Notes: a model not told the origin generated them from the letters alone. Shown: positions 10,402-23,945, counted from the stretch's first letter. The stretch: 64,000 nt of DNA from Pseudomonadaceae bacterium (GCA_024743175.1 JANSXA010000001.1:248001-312000), one strand, 5' to 3'. A program made the numbers and translations.

Positions 10402-11277
10402 TCAGGACCAGCCAGTAACCTCGGCCAGAGCATCGCCGATTTCAGCCAGGCTGCGCACCGTGCGCACACCAGCATCCTCAAGCGCAGCAAACTTCTCATC
10501 AGCGGTGCCTTTACCACCGGCAATAATGGCGCCAGCATGACCCATACGTTTGCCTGGAGGTGCGGTGACACCTGCAATGTATCCGACGATTGGTTTGGTG
10601 ACATTGGCTTTGATGAAAGCTGCCGCTTCTTCTTCAGCGGTACCACCGATTTCACCCACCATGACAATGGCTTCTGTAGCCGGGTCTTCCTGGAACAATT
10701 TCAACACGTCGATGAAATGGCTGCCGGGAATCGGATCTCCGCCAATACCAACACAGGTACTCTGGCCAAAACCCCGGTCAGTAGTCTGCTTCACGGCTTC
10801 GTAGGTCAACGTGCCGGAACGCGAAACGATGCCAACTTTACCCGGCAGATGGATGTCACCCGGCATGATGCCGATTTTGCATTCTCCCGGTGTAATCACG
10901 CCAGGGCAGTTGGGTCCAATCATGCGCGCATCACTGACATCCAGACGCGCTTTAACAGCCAGCATATCCAGGGTTGGGATACCCTCAGTGATGCAGATGA
11001 TGAGTTCGATACCCGCATTGAGCGCTTCCAGGATCGAATCTTTACAGAAGCTGGCTGGTACATAGATGACTGATGCGGTAGCTCCGGTTTCAGCGACTGC
11101 GTCAGCAACGGTATTGAAAACCGGCAAACCGAGGTGGGTCGTCCCGCCTTTGCCCGGTGTAACACCGCCAACCAGTTGCGTGCCATAGGCAAGTGCCTGT
11201 TCGCTGTGCAGGGTGCCTTGTGATCCGGTGAAACCCTGACAGATAACCTTAGTGTTTTTGTCGATTAATACGCTCAT
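10402..11277 (-). CDS. sucD: Succinyl-CoA synthetase, alpha subunit
   Basis: With SucC interconverts succinyl-CoA and succinate with nucleotide triphosphate formation in the TCA cycle. It has 291 residues. The CoA-binding Rossmann domain starts with [31 protein letters not shown] is conserved, and the phosphorylated histidine is in [12 protein letters not shown] near residue 246. ATG 11277 overlaps the sucC stop by 4 bases, giving translational coupling. It is last gene of the sdhCDAB-sucAB-lpd-sucCD block and is followed by a hairpin. Confidence 0.97.
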   Translation of the reverse strand: MSVLIDKNTKVICQGFTGSQGTLHSEQALAYGTQLVGGVTPGKGGTTHLGLPVFNTVADAVAETGATASVIYVPASFCKDSILEALNAGIELIICITEGIPTLDMLAVKARLDVSDARMIGPNCPGVITPGECKIGIMPGDIHLPGKVGIVSRSGTLTYEAVKQTTDRGFGQSTCVGIGGDPIPGSHFIDVLKLFQEDPATEAIVMVGEIGGTAEEEAAAFIKANVTKPIVGYIAGVTAPPGKRMGHAGAIIAGGKGTADEKFAALEDAGVRTVRSLAEIGDALAEVTGWS

Positions 11278-12443
11278 ACCTGACCTCCTGCTGCAGCTAC
11301 TGCTTTTTGCGCTGCATCTACCAACGATTCGCCAGGAATAATGTTCAAACCGCTGTCTTTCAGCGTCTGTCTGCCGAGCTCAGAATTATTACCCTCAAAT
11401 CGGACCACAACCGGCACATTGACACCTACTTCTTCAACTGCTCCGATAATGCCCTCGGCAATGGTTGCACAGCTGACGATGCCGCCAAAGATGTTAATAA
11501 AAACTGCCTTAACCGCTGCGTCAGATAAAATAATTTTGAAGGCTTCAGCAACCGCTTCTTTAGTTGCACCACCGCCTACGTCGAGGAAGTTTGCGGGGTT
11601 GCCGCCATGCAGTTTCACCAGGTCCATAGTACCCATGGCGAGACCAGCACCATTCACCATGCAGCCGATAGTGCCGTCCAGGGCGACATAGTTGAGGTTG
11701 AATTCGGCGGCCTGAGCTTCACGTTCATCTTCCTGGCTTGGATCATTCATCTCAGCCAGTTTCGGCTGTCGGTACAGCGCGTTGCCGTCGATGGTGACCT
11801 TTGCATCCAGGCAATGGATATTGCCTTCGCTGGTCACAACAAGCGGGTTGATTTCCAGCAGTGCACAATCTGATTCTTCGAACAGTTTCGCCAGGCCCAT
11901 AAACAGGTTGGTGAACTGACGGACCTGTGGACCTTCGAGACCCAGCGCAAAGGCCAGTTCCCGGCCCTGATACGGTTGGGCGCCTACAAACGGGTCAATC
12001 ACCGCACGCAGGATTTTTTCAGGGGTTTCTTCGGCAACAGTTTCAATCTCAACACCGCCTTCGGTGGAGGCCATGAAGATCACCCGGCGGCTGCCGCGAT
12101 CTACAACTGCGCCCAGATACAATTCCTGATCGATGTCGGTGCAGCTTTCAACATAGATTTTGCTGACCGGCTGACCATTTTCATCGGTTTGAAAGGTTAC
12201 GAGATTCTTGCCTATCCACTGGTCGGCAAACGCTCGGATTTCGTCATAGCTATCGGCAAGTTTAACACCGCCCGCTTTGCCGCGACCGCCTGCGTGGACC
12301 TGTACTTTGACAACCCAGCGGTCACCGCCAATTTTTTTCGCGGCTTCAACAGCTTCGTCTGCGGTATCCACGGCATAGCCTTCTGAGACCGGTAAGCCGT
12401 ATTCGGCAAACAGCCCCTTGGCCTGGTATTCATGTAAATTCAA
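11274..12443 (-). CDS. sucC: Succinyl-CoA synthetase, beta subunit
   Basis: ATP-grasp subunit that binds nucleotide and, with SucD, succinate. It has 389 residues, the usual length. N-terminus [35 protein letters not shown] (nucleotide site), LEINPLVVT and NIFGGIVSC are all present. Translation starts at TTG 12443, since no ATG fits the family N-terminus and AGGAGGGG lies upstream. It is coupled by a 4-base overlap to sucD, and lies 43 bases downstream of lpdA. Confidence 0.97.
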   Translation of the reverse strand: MNLHEYQAKGLFAEYGLPVSEGYAVDTADEAVEAAKKIGGDRWVVKVQVHAGGRGKAGGVKLADSYDEIRAFADQWIGKNLVTFQTDENGQPVSKIYVESCTDIDQELYLGAVVDRGSRRVIFMASTEGGVEIETVAEETPEKILRAVIDPFVGAQPYQGRELAFALGLEGPQVRQFTNLFMGLAKLFEESDCALLEINPLVVTSEGNIHCLDAKVTIDGNALYRQPKLAEMNDPSQEDEREAQAAEFNLNYVALDGTIGCMVNGAGLAMGTMDLVKLHGGNPANFLDVGGGATKEAVAEAFKIILSDAAVKAVFINIFGGIVSCATIAEGIIGAVEEVGVNVPVVVRFEGNNSELGRQTLKDSGLNIIPGESLVDAAQKAVAAAGGQV

Positions 12444-12486
12444 AGTATGTCCCCTCCTGGATGGACCGGTAGTTTATAGATATCTG

Positions 12487-15200
<2,714 letters not shown>

Positions 15201-15228
15201 ATTGTTTTTTAAGTACCTTTACTTTTTA

Positions 15229-18063
15229 TTAACCAAACAGCGCGTCATTCACTAACTGCGTTTGTTGTTCGTTGTGGATAGAAGCGTAACCAACGGCGGG
15301 CGCCGCAAAGGCGTCACGGCCGGCGTAAACCAGATAGAGACCTTCATCCCGGGCCAGAATGGTGCGTCGCAGGCGATGCTGGGTTGAATACCAGGCACCC
15401 TGGTTCATTGGCTCTTCCTGGCACCAGACCACTTCTTTAAGGTTCGGGTAAGGATCAAGGGCAGCATCAAACTCCTCCTCAGGAAAGGGATAAAGCTGCT
15501 CCAGGCGAATGATGACAACGTTATCGGCTTCCGCTGCTCTGCGAGCCTCCAGCAGGTCGTAGTATACCTTACCGCTGCAGATAACCAGCCGCTCAACCTT
15601 TTCAGCGGGGATCGGGTCTATCTCACCAATCACATTGCGGAAATATCCGTCACACATGGCATCAAGTGTTGAGACCGCCAGCTTGTGCCGCAGCAGAGAT
15701 TTCGGCGTGAGCGCAACTAACGGCTTTCTTGTAGGGCGAAGCGCCTGCCTGCGCAGCATGTGATAAACCTGCGCAGGTGTCGACGGCACACAAACCTGCA
15801 TATTGTGTTCCGCGCACAGCTGCAAAAAACGCTCCAGCCGTGCCGAGGAATGCTCTGGACCTGCGCCTTCGAATCCATGCGGTAACAGCATGGTCAAGCC
15901 GCAAAGACGGAGCCACTTGGTTTCACCGGAGCTGATGAACTGGTCAATCACCACTTGAGCACCATTGGCAAAATCACCAAATTGCGCTTCCCAGATTACC
16001 AGGGTGTTGGGTGCTGTGGTGGCATAGCCGTATTCAAACGCGAGTACCGCCTCTTCGGAGAGCAGAGAATCGTAAAGGTCAAAGGTTACATCTTCTCGCA
16101 GCAGATTAAGGGGGATGATGCGTTTGCCGGTTTTCTGATTGTGATGAGCGGCATGTCGGTGAGAGAAAGTCCCGACGCCAACATCCTGACCGGTGAGACG
16201 AACGGGCACACCCTGATCAATCAGGGTGGCGTAAGCCATTGTTTCTGCAAATCCCCAGTTGACCGGCATTGCACCTGCTGCCATTTTGTGTCGATCTTCG
16301 AGAATCTTTTTCACCTGACGATGCACAGCAAAGCCTTCCGGAAGATTGCCCAATCGACCTGACAATTCTTTAAAGCGGGTTTTGTCAAAGGTTGTATCTG
16401 CCTCGGTGCGCCAGTCATGTCCCAGGTAAGGTGCCCAGTCTACAAACAGCTTCTCATCCGGTTCGTGCACAATCGACAGTGCAACACTCTTGCCGGACTC
16501 GAGCTTCTCGCGATTTTCTTCTGTCAACGCATCAGCCTGGGCTTCAGTCACGGTACCCTGCGCAATCAGCTTTTCGACATACAGGGTGCGTGTGGTCGGG
16601 TGGGACCTGATCTTCTGATACATCTGAGGCTGAGTTTTCATGGGTTCTTCAGCTTCGTTGTGACCACGACGCCGGTAACAGACCAGATCGATCACCACAT
16701 CGGTCCGGAACTGCATGCGGTAGTCTGCCGCCAGTTGCGTGACAAATACGACCGCTTCCGGATCATCCCCGTTGACGTGGAATATCGGTGCCTGAACCAT
16801 CTTGGCAACTTCAGTACAGTATTCTGTGGAGCGCGCATCAATCTGTCGATGGGTGGTGAAACCTATCTGGTTGTTAATGATGATATGAATACTGCCGCCG
16901 GTTCTGAAGCCACGGGTTTCAGACATCTGAAATGTTTCCATCACCACACCCTGGCCGGCAAAAGCAGCGTCACCATGGATGATAATGGGGGCAACTTTGG
17001 CGCCTTCATAGTCTCGGCGGCGATCCTGACGGGCTCTGACGGAACCCTCCACTACCGGATTAACAATCTCCAGATGGGATGGATTGAACTGCAGGGCGAG
17101 ATGCATTTCGCCACCCGGTGTCATCACGTTAGATGAAAAACCCTGGTGATACTTCACATCGCCAGAGCCTTCGTTGAGTGTGACTCTGCCATCAAACTCA
17201 TCAAACAGGTCAGACGGATTTTTACCCAGGACGTTAACCAGAACATTCAGGCGTCCGCGGTGAGCCATAGCGATGACCGCTTCTATTACTCCCTTTGAAC
17301 CCAGTCGCTGCAACAGTTCGTGCAACATCGGAATCAGGCTCTCGCCACCTTCCAGGCCAAATCGTTTTGTGCCCGGATAACGCCGGTGTAGATACTTCTC
17401 GAGACCTTCAGCTGCGCCAAGGCGCTCGAGAATGGCCTGTTTCTGTTCCGCAGAAAAACTCGGCCGGCTGCGTGCGGTTTCAAGTCGCTGCTGTACCCAG
17501 AGCTGTTCGGATGCATCTACGATATGCATGTATTCCGCGCCGATGGAGCCGCAATAAGTGCTCTCCAGGGCATCAACGAGGTCGCGCAGTTTGGCGCTGC
17601 CTTCACCATAGTGGAATGTGCCAGTCTGGAAGGTCTCGTCGAGGTCCGCAGGAGAAAGATGGTGATAAGCGAGATCAAGGACCGGCATGCTGGGCCTGTC
17701 CATCATGTTCAATGGATCAATATTGGCTTTTTTGTGGCCACGATGGCGATAAGCGGAAATCAGATCCTGCACGCGCATCTGCTTGGCTTCGTGCTCTGTC
17801 GAAATGCTGGTGGCGACTTTCTCAGGTTTGGCTTTCAGGCGGTTGCGGCCAAGCCGCTCAAAGTGATTTTCCACGGCCAGGCGAGGTGTATCGGGTCCGA
17901 CAACACCCTCGACCATCGGCAGCTGCTCAAAATAGCTGCGCCAATTGGCTGGCACGGTGTTTGGATCGGTCAGAAACGACTCATACATGGATTCGATATA
18001 AGCAGCGTTCTGGCCACTCAGGTGGGAACTGCGCAGCATGCGCTGCATGTACGTATCGCTCAA
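15229..18063 (-). CDS. sucA: 2-oxoglutarate dehydrogenase E1 component
   Basis: Thiamine-diphosphate enzyme that decarboxylates 2-oxoglutarate and passes succinyl to SucB. It has 944 residues, normal. The N-terminal E2-binding peptide contains NAAYIESMYESFLTDPNTVP. The TPP domain has MAHRGRLNVLVNVLGK and IHGDAAFAGQGVVMETFQM, and the C-terminal transketolase-like domain ends GYASIHNEQQTQLVNDALFG. The start is TTG 18063 with GGAGGG seven bases ahead; the next ATG would cut conserved residues only slightly, so the exact start is moderately sure. Confidence 0.97.
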   Translation of the reverse strand: MSDTYMQRMLRSSHLSGQNAAYIESMYESFLTDPNTVPANWRSYFEQLPMVEGVVGPDTPRLAVENHFERLGRNRLKAKPEKVATSISTEHEAKQMRVQDLISAYRHRGHKKANIDPLNMMDRPSMPVLDLAYHHLSPADLDETFQTGTFHYGEGSAKLRDLVDALESTYCGSIGAEYMHIVDASEQLWVQQRLETARSRPSFSAEQKQAILERLGAAEGLEKYLHRRYPGTKRFGLEGGESLIPMLHELLQRLGSKGVIEAVIAMAHRGRLNVLVNVLGKNPSDLFDEFDGRVTLNEGSGDVKYHQGFSSNVMTPGGEMHLALQFNPSHLEIVNPVVEGSVRARQDRRRDYEGAKVAPIIIHGDAAFAGQGVVMETFQMSETRGFRTGGSIHIIINNQIGFTTHRQIDARSTEYCTEVAKMVQAPIFHVNGDDPEAVVFVTQLAADYRMQFRTDVVIDLVCYRRRGHNEAEEPMKTQPQMYQKIRSHPTTRTLYVEKLIAQGTVTEAQADALTEENREKLESGKSVALSIVHEPDEKLFVDWAPYLGHDWRTEADTTFDKTRFKELSGRLGNLPEGFAVHRQVKKILEDRHKMAAGAMPVNWGFAETMAYATLIDQGVPVRLTGQDVGVGTFSHRHAAHHNQKTGKRIIPLNLLREDVTFDLYDSLLSEEAVLAFEYGYATTAPNTLVIWEAQFGDFANGAQVVIDQFISSGETKWLRLCGLTMLLPHGFEGAGPEHSSARLERFLQLCAEHNMQVCVPSTPAQVYHMLRRQALRPTRKPLVALTPKSLLRHKLAVSTLDAMCDGYFRNVIGEIDPIPAEKVERLVICSGKVYYDLLEARRAAEADNVVIIRLEQLYPFPEEEFDAALDPYPNLKEVVWCQEEPMNQGAWYSTQHRLRRTILARDEGLYLVYAGRDAFAAPAVGYASIHNEQQTQLVNDALFG

Positions 18064-18110
18064 AATTCACCCTCCGTCAGGCACATATCGCGCCTGTGTC
18101 AAAAACACAA

Positions 18111-18141
18111 AAGCCCGTCACGACACACTCGCGACAGGCTT
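18111..18141 (-). terminator. Rho-independent terminator after sdhB
   Basis: On the minus strand AAGCCTGTCGCGA, loop GTGTG, TCGTGACGGGCTT forms a 13-bp stem with two G-U pairs, followed directly by TTGTGTTTTTG. It lies 58-88 bases after the sdhB stop and before sucA, so sdhCDAB can be partly separated from sucAB. Confidence 0.65.
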
Positions 18142-18198
18142 GTTGTTCGGCCTCGTCATTGATCAACGTCAGCCGTCTCAAGTACTGCCAGGCACCTC

Positions 18199-18903
18199 TC
18201 AGGTTCCCTGTTGCATCAGCATAGTTCGGATTTTACCAATCGCGCGGGTTGGGTTTAATCCTTTAGGGCAGACATTGACACAATTCATGATGCCACGGCA
18301 GCGAAATACACTAAACGGATCATCCAGGTTGGACAGGCGTTCAGCAGTTGCCGTGTCGCGTGAGTCGGCCAGGAAGCGATAAGCCTGTAACAGACCTGCA
18401 GGACCTATGAATTTGTCCGGGTTCCACCAGAATGACGGACAGGACGTAGAACAGCATGCGCATAAAATGCATTCATACAAACCATCCAGTTCTTCACGGT
18501 CTTCAGGTGTCTGCAGACGCTCTGTTGCCGGCGGTGGATTGTCGTTGATCAGGTACGGTTGAATTTTCTCGTACTGCTTGTAGAACTGGGTCATATCGAC
18601 AACCAGATCGCGCACCACCGGCAAACCCGGCAGAGGTCGCAGAATCAGCTTGTTGCGTTTCGCCACAGCTGAGACCGGGGTGATACAGGCCAGCCCATTC
18701 TTGCCGTTCATGTTCATGCCGTCTGAGCCGCAAACGCCTTCGCGACAGGAGCGGCGATAGCTCAGCGTAGGGTCCTGGTCTTTCAACAGTGCCAGCACAT
18801 CGAGGACCATGAGATCTTTACCTTCCGGCAAGTCCACTTCCATGTCGCGCATGACCGGCACGTCGTCTACATCAGGGTTATATCGATAAACACTTACTTG
18901 CAT
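18199..18903 (-). CDS. sdhB: Succinate dehydrogenase iron-sulfur subunit
   Basis: Electron-transfer subunit of complex II. It has 234 residues. The N-terminal 2Fe-2S domain has SCREGVCGSDGMNMNGKNGL and the following Cys, about residues 53-73. The C-terminal domain carries the 4Fe-4S ligands in CILCACCSTSCP near 148 and the 3Fe-4S ligands in CRGIMNCVNVCPKG near 205. The quinone-site PSFWWNPDKFIGPAGLLQ is present. ATG 18903 is 21 bases after the sdhA stop. Confidence 0.97.
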   Translation of the reverse strand: MQVSVYRYNPDVDDVPVMRDMEVDLPEGKDLMVLDVLALLKDQDPTLSYRRSCREGVCGSDGMNMNGKNGLACITPVSAVAKRNKLILRPLPGLPVVRDLVVDMTQFYKQYEKIQPYLINDNPPPATERLQTPEDREELDGLYECILCACCSTSCPSFWWNPDKFIGPAGLLQAYRFLADSRDTATAERLSNLDDPFSVFRCRGIMNCVNVCPKGLNPTRAIGKIRTMLMQQGT

Positions 18904-18924
18904 GTTTTAGCGTCCTTAAACGAT

Positions 18925-20697
18925 CTAATAAACCCGTTCTTGGGGTTCAAATGTGGGAACAGTTTTCGGTTCGAAGTTCACGCCTCGTTTAGCCAATCGT
19001 TTGTCTTCCGGGAAATACAACGAATGGCACAACCAGTTTTCATCGTCACGGGTTTTGTAGTCATCCCGAGCATGAGCGCCGCGGCTTTCCTTGCGACCTT
19101 CTGCGGCCAGTGCTGTGGCTTCTGCTACTTCGAGCAGGTTATCCAGCTCCAGCGCTTCTAAACGGGCGGTATTGAAGGCATTGGATTTATCAGGCAGATG
19201 AGCCTTGCCGATGCGTTCACGCAACTCTTCGAGTTTAGTCACGCCGGTCTGCATATGTTCTTCAGTCCGGAATACACCAAAACTGTTCTGCATAACCGTC
19301 TGCAGCTCTTTCTTCAGGCTGGACACAGACTCGCCGCTGCTGGATTCATTCCAGCGATTCAAACGCTGCATCGCCATTTCCAGATCCGAGTCGCTGGCGC
19401 TGCGATACGAGACACCCTGGCGCATGACTTCTTCGATGTGCATGCCCGCTGCGCGTCCGAATACGATCAGGTCCAGCAGCGAATTGCCGCCCAGACGATT
19501 GGCGCCATGAACAGAAACACAAGCCGCTTCGCCTGCTGCATAAAGCCCATCAATCTGAACATCCTGACCATTGCTGTCCTGGGTCAGGGCCTGGCCGCTG
19601 ACCTGGGTAGGCACGCCGCCCATCATATAGTGACAGGTCGGCACAACGGGAATGGGTTCTTTCACCGGATCAACGTGCGCGAATGTACGGGACAATTCAA
19701 GAATACCGGGCAAACGACTGTTGAGTACTTCTTCACCGAGGTGGTCAAGTTTCAGGAAAACATGGTCACCCTCCGGACCGCAGCCACGCCCTTCGAGAAT
19801 TTCGATGACCATCGAGCGGGCAACAACGTCGCGTCCGGCCAGGTCTTTAGCGTTGGGCGCGTAGCGCTCCATGAAGCGCTCACCATCTTTGTTGATCAGA
19901 TAGCCACCTTCGCCACGGCAACCTTCTGTAACCAGCGTGCCGGCGCCGTGAATGCCAGTAGGATGGAACTGCCACATTTCCATATCCTGCATCGGAAAGC
20001 CTGCGCGTAACGCCATGCCGGCGCCATCACCGGTACACATCAGAGCGTTGGTAGTTGATGCATAAATGCGCCCCGCTCCGCCGGTAGCTAATACCGTGGC
20101 GCGAGACTCGACATAAACCGTTTCGCCGGTTTCCATACAGATCGCAACAACGCCGGTTACCACGCCATCCTGGTTTTTCACCAGATCAACAGCAAACCAC
20201 TCGTTCAGAAAGGTGGTGTTAGCGCGGATGTTGCCCTGGTACAGCGTGTGCAACAGCGCGTGTCCGGTGCGGTCCGCTGCGGCACAGGTTCGCGCGGCCT
20301 GCCCGCCTTTACCAAAATCTTTGGATTGACCACCAAACGGACGCTGATAAATGCGGCCGTTCTCTGTGCGTGAAAAAGGCAGGCCCATGTGTTCCATTTC
20401 GAAAACCGCCTGTGGACCTTCCGAACACATGTATTCGATGGCGTCCTGATCACCGATGTAATCAGAGCCTTTGACGGTGTCGTACATATGCCAGCGCCAG
20501 TCGTCGTTTGGATCATCACTGGCTATTGCACAGGTTATTCCACCCTGGGCGGAAACCGTGTGAGAGCGTGTTGGGAACACTTTGGAAATAACCGCAGTTT
20601 TTAATCCGGATTGAGCCAGCTGCAGGGCTGCACGCATTCCCGCGCCGCCGCCACCGACAATCACGCCGTCGAATTCCATTTTTCTTAGAGTTGTCAT
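18925..20697 (-). CDS. sdhA: Succinate dehydrogenase flavoprotein subunit
   Basis: Oxidises succinate to fumarate. It has 590 residues with covalently bound FAD at the histidine of [12 protein letters not shown] (His46). The dinucleotide fold is [15 protein letters not shown] at the N-terminus, and capping and substrate residues lie in [15 protein letters not shown] and [20 protein letters not shown]. The C-terminal [12 protein letters not shown] is usual. It is third gene of sdhCDAB, 28 bases after sdhD. Confidence 0.98.
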   Translation of the reverse strand: MTTLRKMEFDGVIVGGGGAGMRAALQLAQSGLKTAVISKVFPTRSHTVSAQGGITCAIASDDPNDDWRWHMYDTVKGSDYIGDQDAIEYMCSEGPQAVFEMEHMGLPFSRTENGRIYQRPFGGQSKDFGKGGQAARTCAAADRTGHALLHTLYQGNIRANTTFLNEWFAVDLVKNQDGVVTGVVAICMETGETVYVESRATVLATGGAGRIYASTTNALMCTGDGAGMALRAGFPMQDMEMWQFHPTGIHGAGTLVTEGCRGEGGYLINKDGERFMERYAPNAKDLAGRDVVARSMVIEILEGRGCGPEGDHVFLKLDHLGEEVLNSRLPGILELSRTFAHVDPVKEPIPVVPTCHYMMGGVPTQVSGQALTQDSNGQDVQIDGLYAAGEAACVSVHGANRLGGNSLLDLIVFGRAAGMHIEEVMRQGVSYRSASDSDLEMAMQRLNRWNESSSGESVSSLKKELQTVMQNSFGVFRTEEHMQTGVTKLEELRERIGKAHLPDKSNAFNTARLEALELDNLLEVAEATALAAEGRKESRGAHARDDYKTRDDENWLCHSLYFPEDKRLAKRGVNFEPKTVPTFEPQERVY

Positions 20698-20725
20698 GCT
20701 TGTTTACCTAAATTCCTAAAAACGC

Positions 20726-21094
20726 TCAAAACTGCCAGATGAGTTGCAGTGACCACACCATATAGACGAACAGCACCAACATGCAGATCATCTGGTAGGA
20801 CACGCGTACAACCGTGGCGGCGCCGCCAATGTGTGCCGGTCGAAGATAATCAGTGCCGATGGTCCACATGCCCACCCAGGCGTGTCCGGCAATGGACAGC
20901 GCGGCCAGGGTGCTGAACAACTGCATCGGTGTTGACCAGAAGAAGGTGGTCAGACTTTCATACGTCACCGGTGTGGTGCCAAGGAAAAACCCCAGTAAAC
21001 AGAACGTGTAAGCAGCGAGGATGACAGCAGTAGCACGCTGGATAACAAAATCCGCAAGTCCGCTGCGGGTGAGGCTCATTACCTGAGTTACCAT
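20726..21094 (-). CDS. sdhD: Succinate dehydrogenase membrane anchor subunit
   Basis: Small membrane anchor contributing to haem b and quinone binding in complex II. It has 122 residues with three hydrophobic segments: AVILAAYTFCLLGFFLG, FSTLAALSIAGHAWVGMW and VSYQMICMLVLFVYMVW. The His in IAGHAWVGMW and the IGTDYLRP stretch match the SdhD family. ATG 21094 overlaps sdhC by 7 bases, with AGGAGCC inside sdhC as ribosome site. Identified by context plus these motifs. Confidence 0.93.
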   Translation of the reverse strand: MVTQVMSLTRSGLADFVIQRATAVILAAYTFCLLGFFLGTTPVTYESLTTFFWSTPMQLFSTLAALSIAGHAWVGMWTIGTDYLRPAHIGGAATVVRVSYQMICMLVLFVYMVWSLQLIWQF

Positions 21095-21462
21095 AACAAG
21101 GCTCCTAAAACAGCAGTAATAACAATGGTTAAGACAATCACCAGCCAGGCACCTATCTGCGCGGCTCTTATCTCATCACCCATGTGAAAATCGAGCATCA
21201 GGTGTTTCAGCCCGGCAACGATGTGGTAGACCAGGGCCAGCAGTAGTCCCATAAGAATGAATTTTGCCAGTGGCTGCTGCAGCAGTTGCACAGACTCAGC
21301 AAACCCAGCCGGAGAGCTGAGTGCCAGATCAAGGGCGTAAAAGCTGAACGCGACCCCGACAAATAACACCACACCGGTAATCCTGTGGGTGATAGATGTG
21401 ATGGCAGCGACTGGCCAAGACATTTTGAGCAAGTTTAAATTGACAGGTCGATCTGTCTTCAT
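21088..21462 (-). CDS. sdhC: Succinate dehydrogenase cytochrome b556 subunit
   Basis: Haem-binding membrane subunit of complex II. The frame is open further upstream, but the family N-terminus RPVNLNLLKMSWPVAAITSITHRITG points to ATG 21462, giving 124 residues, the usual size. HRITGV and GLKHLMLDFHMG hold conserved histidines, including the haem ligand. Three transmembrane segments are evident. It is first gene of the sdhCDAB-suc block. The 372-base gap upstream (21463-21834), shared with the divergent LptA-like gene, contains no other convincing gene. Confidence 0.93.
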   Translation of the reverse strand: MKTDRPVNLNLLKMSWPVAAITSITHRITGVVLFVGVAFSFYALDLALSSPAGFAESVQLLQQPLAKFILMGLLLALVYHIVAGLKHLMLDFHMGDEIRAAQIGAWLVIVLTIVITAVLGALLW

Positions 21463-21688
21463 TGATTGAATCCCAAGTTTAATCCGCGATGCGTGCCGTA
21501 AGAGCAGGTTTGTACTGGTCGAACACGAGTTTCTTTTTGTACCTGAAAGGGCCAACGGCGTGCTGCAGGTCCTGATAACTGTCAAACTCCCGTCTGGAAG
21601 CCTCCGGAGGTGAACTGCAACATCTGTTTACACTCATCCGGCTGACAATACGAACCCTGACTGTGTAGCTGGCAGTGCAGGCGCACAT

Positions 21689-21717
21689 ATTCTAGTGGTC
21701 TTGCAGGGCAAAGCCAA
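21689..21717 (-). promoter_or_regulatory. Candidate sigma-70 promoter for sdhCDAB
   Basis: On the minus strand TTGGCT, 17 bases, TAGAAT (4/6 and 5/6 matches to the consensus boxes). It would give a leader of about 220 bases before sdhC. No operator was recognised. Confidence 0.35.
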
Positions 21718-21834
21718 GGCAGCAATGACATTACGGCTGTCTATTTCGTGTTGGTCTGCAGCCAGCAGTGGGCAAACTCTATGACAGAACCTGTGCTAGG
21801 ATGCGCGCCGCTCGCACAGACAGGACGGCTTTGC

Positions 21835-22239
21835 ATGAGACATCGGACGATCACACATCTTTTTATACTGCCTCTCACCCTGCTGGCTGCCAGTGCGTAC
21901 GCCGATGTTGTCAATGTGCGGACCCCCATTTTAGTTGAAGCAGATACCTTCCATGTTGATTTGCAGACAGAACAGGCCATATGGCAAGGCAATGTTGAGG
22001 CGACCCAGGGCAGTACAACGTTTCGCGCAGGATCCCTGACGCTGCATCTTGAGCAGCTGAAGGCACAAAGCGGCACAGTCTCATCCCAGCCGGCCCCGGG
22101 CAGGAACCTCCAGGATGCTTATCAGCTGAGTGCTGACCAGGTCACCTACGATCTTGAAGCGGGGCAGATTTCCGGCAATGGCAACAGTGAGTTGCGGCGC
22201 GGTATGGAATCGATTCGTGCTGAGGTGATTATCTATTAG
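21835..22239 (+). CDS. LptA/OstA-like periplasmic protein, cut short by an in-frame TAG
   Basis: Resembles the LptA/OstA beta-jellyroll family that carries lipopolysaccharide across the periplasm. ATG 21835 has AGGACGG upstream and opens a clear signal peptide ending in AASAYA. The mature part has TPILVEADTFHVDLQTEQAIWQGNVEATQGSTTFRAGSLTLHLE, the family core. Reading stops at TAG 22237-22239 after IRAEVIIY. The same frame continues for 35 codons after the TAG (22240-22344), starting VDQQKVRARP and stopping at TAA 22345-22347, which looks like the missing last strands of the fold. So the gene may be a recent pseudogene, a read-through gene or a sequence error. It stands alone, without lptB or lptC, and is therefore probably a paralogue. 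The 134-residue product may still fold. Confidence 0.6.
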   Translation: MRHRTITHLFILPLTLLAASAYADVVNVRTPILVEADTFHVDLQTEQAIWQGNVEATQGSTTFRAGSLTLHLEQLKAQSGTVSSQPAPGRNLQDAYQLSADQVTYDLEAGQISGNGNSELRRGMESIRAEVIIY

Positions 22240-22347
22240 GTGGATCAACAGAAAGTGCGCGCCCGACCTGCAGCAAATGGCCGGGTACAGGTACAGTTTT
22301 TCAGCGCGCCTCTGTTCGGCACACCGACTTCAGGTGACGCCCTGTAA
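22240..22347 (+). pseudogene. In-frame continuation of the LptA-like gene after the TAG
   Basis: Thirty-five sense codons then TAA, in the same frame as the gene before it. The residues VDQQKVRAR and NGRVQVQF fit the alternating pattern of an LptA C-terminal strand pair. From here to the gltA start (22348-22624, 277 bases) no gene is seen. That stretch should hold the gltA promoter, but no clear pair of boxes stands out. Confidence 0.45.
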
Positions 22348-22624
22348 GGTGCAGGCCGGTCAAGGCAGTTTCCTATCAATGCCGCTGACTGAGCGCACAG
22401 AAACACCGCGTAATTTCGTGCAACATCAACTAGTGATTGACCAGGCAACGGTGCTTTAATAGGCTGCGTAACCCGTTGTGCGGTTGACACTATCGCAGGC
22501 GCTCGGGCCCAACATCCCGAACATAAAAGAAAGGCAAAAAGCCACTAAACGCAATAATCCGATAGTTTATGCTATCCAGCGGTCACCAGAATGTCTGGTC
22601 TGCTGCTTTAATCTGGGAGGATAC

Positions 22625-23923
22625 ATGGCGAATAAAGCCACCAAGACCGCAACGCTTTCGATAGAAGGTGAAGATACACCCATAGAGCTGCCCATTTATT
22701 CGGGTGTAGAAGGCCCAGATGTCATTGACGTTGGCAAGCTGACCTCGCAAGGCTACTTCACCTATGACCCTGGTTTTGTGTCCACCGCATCCTGCGATTC
22801 GGAAATAACCTATATTGACGGCGACCAGGGTATTCTGCTGCATCGCGGTTATCCCATTGATCAGCTGGCCGAACACTCCAACTTTCTGGAACTGTGTTAT
22901 CTGTTGCTGCATGGCGAGCTGCCCAGCGCAGCTGAAAATGAAACCTTCGTGGATACCATCTCGAACCACACCATGGTGCATGAACAGCTGCGTAACTTCT
23001 TCCAGGGTTTCCGGCGCGATGCACATCCGATGGCTATCATGTGTGGCGTGACTGGCGCGCTGTCAGCGTTCTACCATGATTCACTGGATATCGATAACCA
23101 GGAGCATCGTCGTATCACCGCGCATCGCCTGATCGCAAAAATGCCTACCCTGGCCGCCATGAGCTATAAGTATTCCCTGGGTCAGCCGTTTATTTACCCG
23201 CGCAATGACCTCAGCTATGCGGAAAACTTCCTGCACATGATGTTCGCTACGCCCTGTGAGGACTATAAAGTCAGTCCAACCCTGGCCAGAGCCATGGATC
23301 GAATCTTTCTGTTGCATGCAGACCATGAACAGAATGCGTCAACGTCAACTGTACGCCTGGCAGGCTCTACCGGCGCTAACCCGTTTGCGTGTATTGCCGC
23401 AGGCATCGCTGCGTTATGGGGGCCTTCACATGGTGGCGCTAACGAAGCTGTACTCAACATGCTCGACGAAATTGGCAGCGTTAAAAACATCGATAAGTAC
23501 ATCAAGAAAGCCAAAGATAAAGATGATCCGTTCAGAATCATGGGTTTTGGCCACAGGGTGTACAAAAACTACGATCCACGCGCCAAGGTCATGCAGCAGA
23601 CCTGCCACGAAGTACTTGAAGAGCTTGGCGTGCAGGATGATCCAATTCTGGAAATGGCTCAGGCTCTGGAAAAAATTGCCCTGGAAGACGAATACTTCGT
23701 CAGCAAGCGTCTCTACCCTAATGTTGATTTCTATTCAGGCATCATTCTGAAAGCGATTGGTATTCCGGTAGAAATGTTTACCGTCATATTTGCAACCGGA
23801 CGGACACCTGGCTGGATTGCGCATTGGAATGAAATGATCAGTGGGCCTTACAAGATCGGGCGTCCTCGTCAGTTGTACAAAGGCGCTGCGCAACGTGACT
23901 ACACACCGGTAGACAAGCGCTGA
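22625..23923 (+). CDS. gltA: Citrate synthase
   Basis: Condenses oxaloacetate and acetyl-CoA to open the TCA cycle. The frame opens at 22478, but the family start [15 protein letters not shown] and the GGGAGG ribosome site place ATG at 22625, giving 432 residues of the type II (gammaproteobacterial) form. Active-site histidines lie in [17 protein letters not shown] and [15 protein letters not shown], and the catalytic Asp follows in NVDFYSG. It is divergent from sdhCDAB, as in Pseudomonas. An inverted repeat follows the stop. Confidence 0.97.
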   Translation: MANKATKTATLSIEGEDTPIELPIYSGVEGPDVIDVGKLTSQGYFTYDPGFVSTASCDSEITYIDGDQGILLHRGYPIDQLAEHSNFLELCYLLLHGELPSAAENETFVDTISNHTMVHEQLRNFFQGFRRDAHPMAIMCGVTGALSAFYHDSLDIDNQEHRRITAHRLIAKMPTLAAMSYKYSLGQPFIYPRNDLSYAENFLHMMFATPCEDYKVSPTLARAMDRIFLLHADHEQNASTSTVRLAGSTGANPFACIAAGIAALWGPSHGGANEAVLNMLDEIGSVKNIDKYIKKAKDKDDPFRIMGFGHRVYKNYDPRAKVMQQTCHEVLEELGVQDDPILEMAQALEKIALEDEYFVSKRLYPNVDFYSGIILKAIGIPVEMFTVIFATGRTPGWIAHWNEMISGPYKIGRPRQLYKGAAQRDYTPVDKR

Positions 23924-23945
23924 GCCTGGTTCAGGCCTGATCGCT

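Noticed and set aside
21479-21688. A 69-residue minus-strand frame upstream of sdhC
   Set aside because: It is Cys/Ser/Arg-rich at the start, with no ribosome site; more likely the sdh leader and promoter region.
22277-22459. A 60-residue plus-strand frame between the LptA-like gene and gltA
   Set aside because: It is out of frame with the LptA-like tail, which explains the first part better; the rest is unremarkable.
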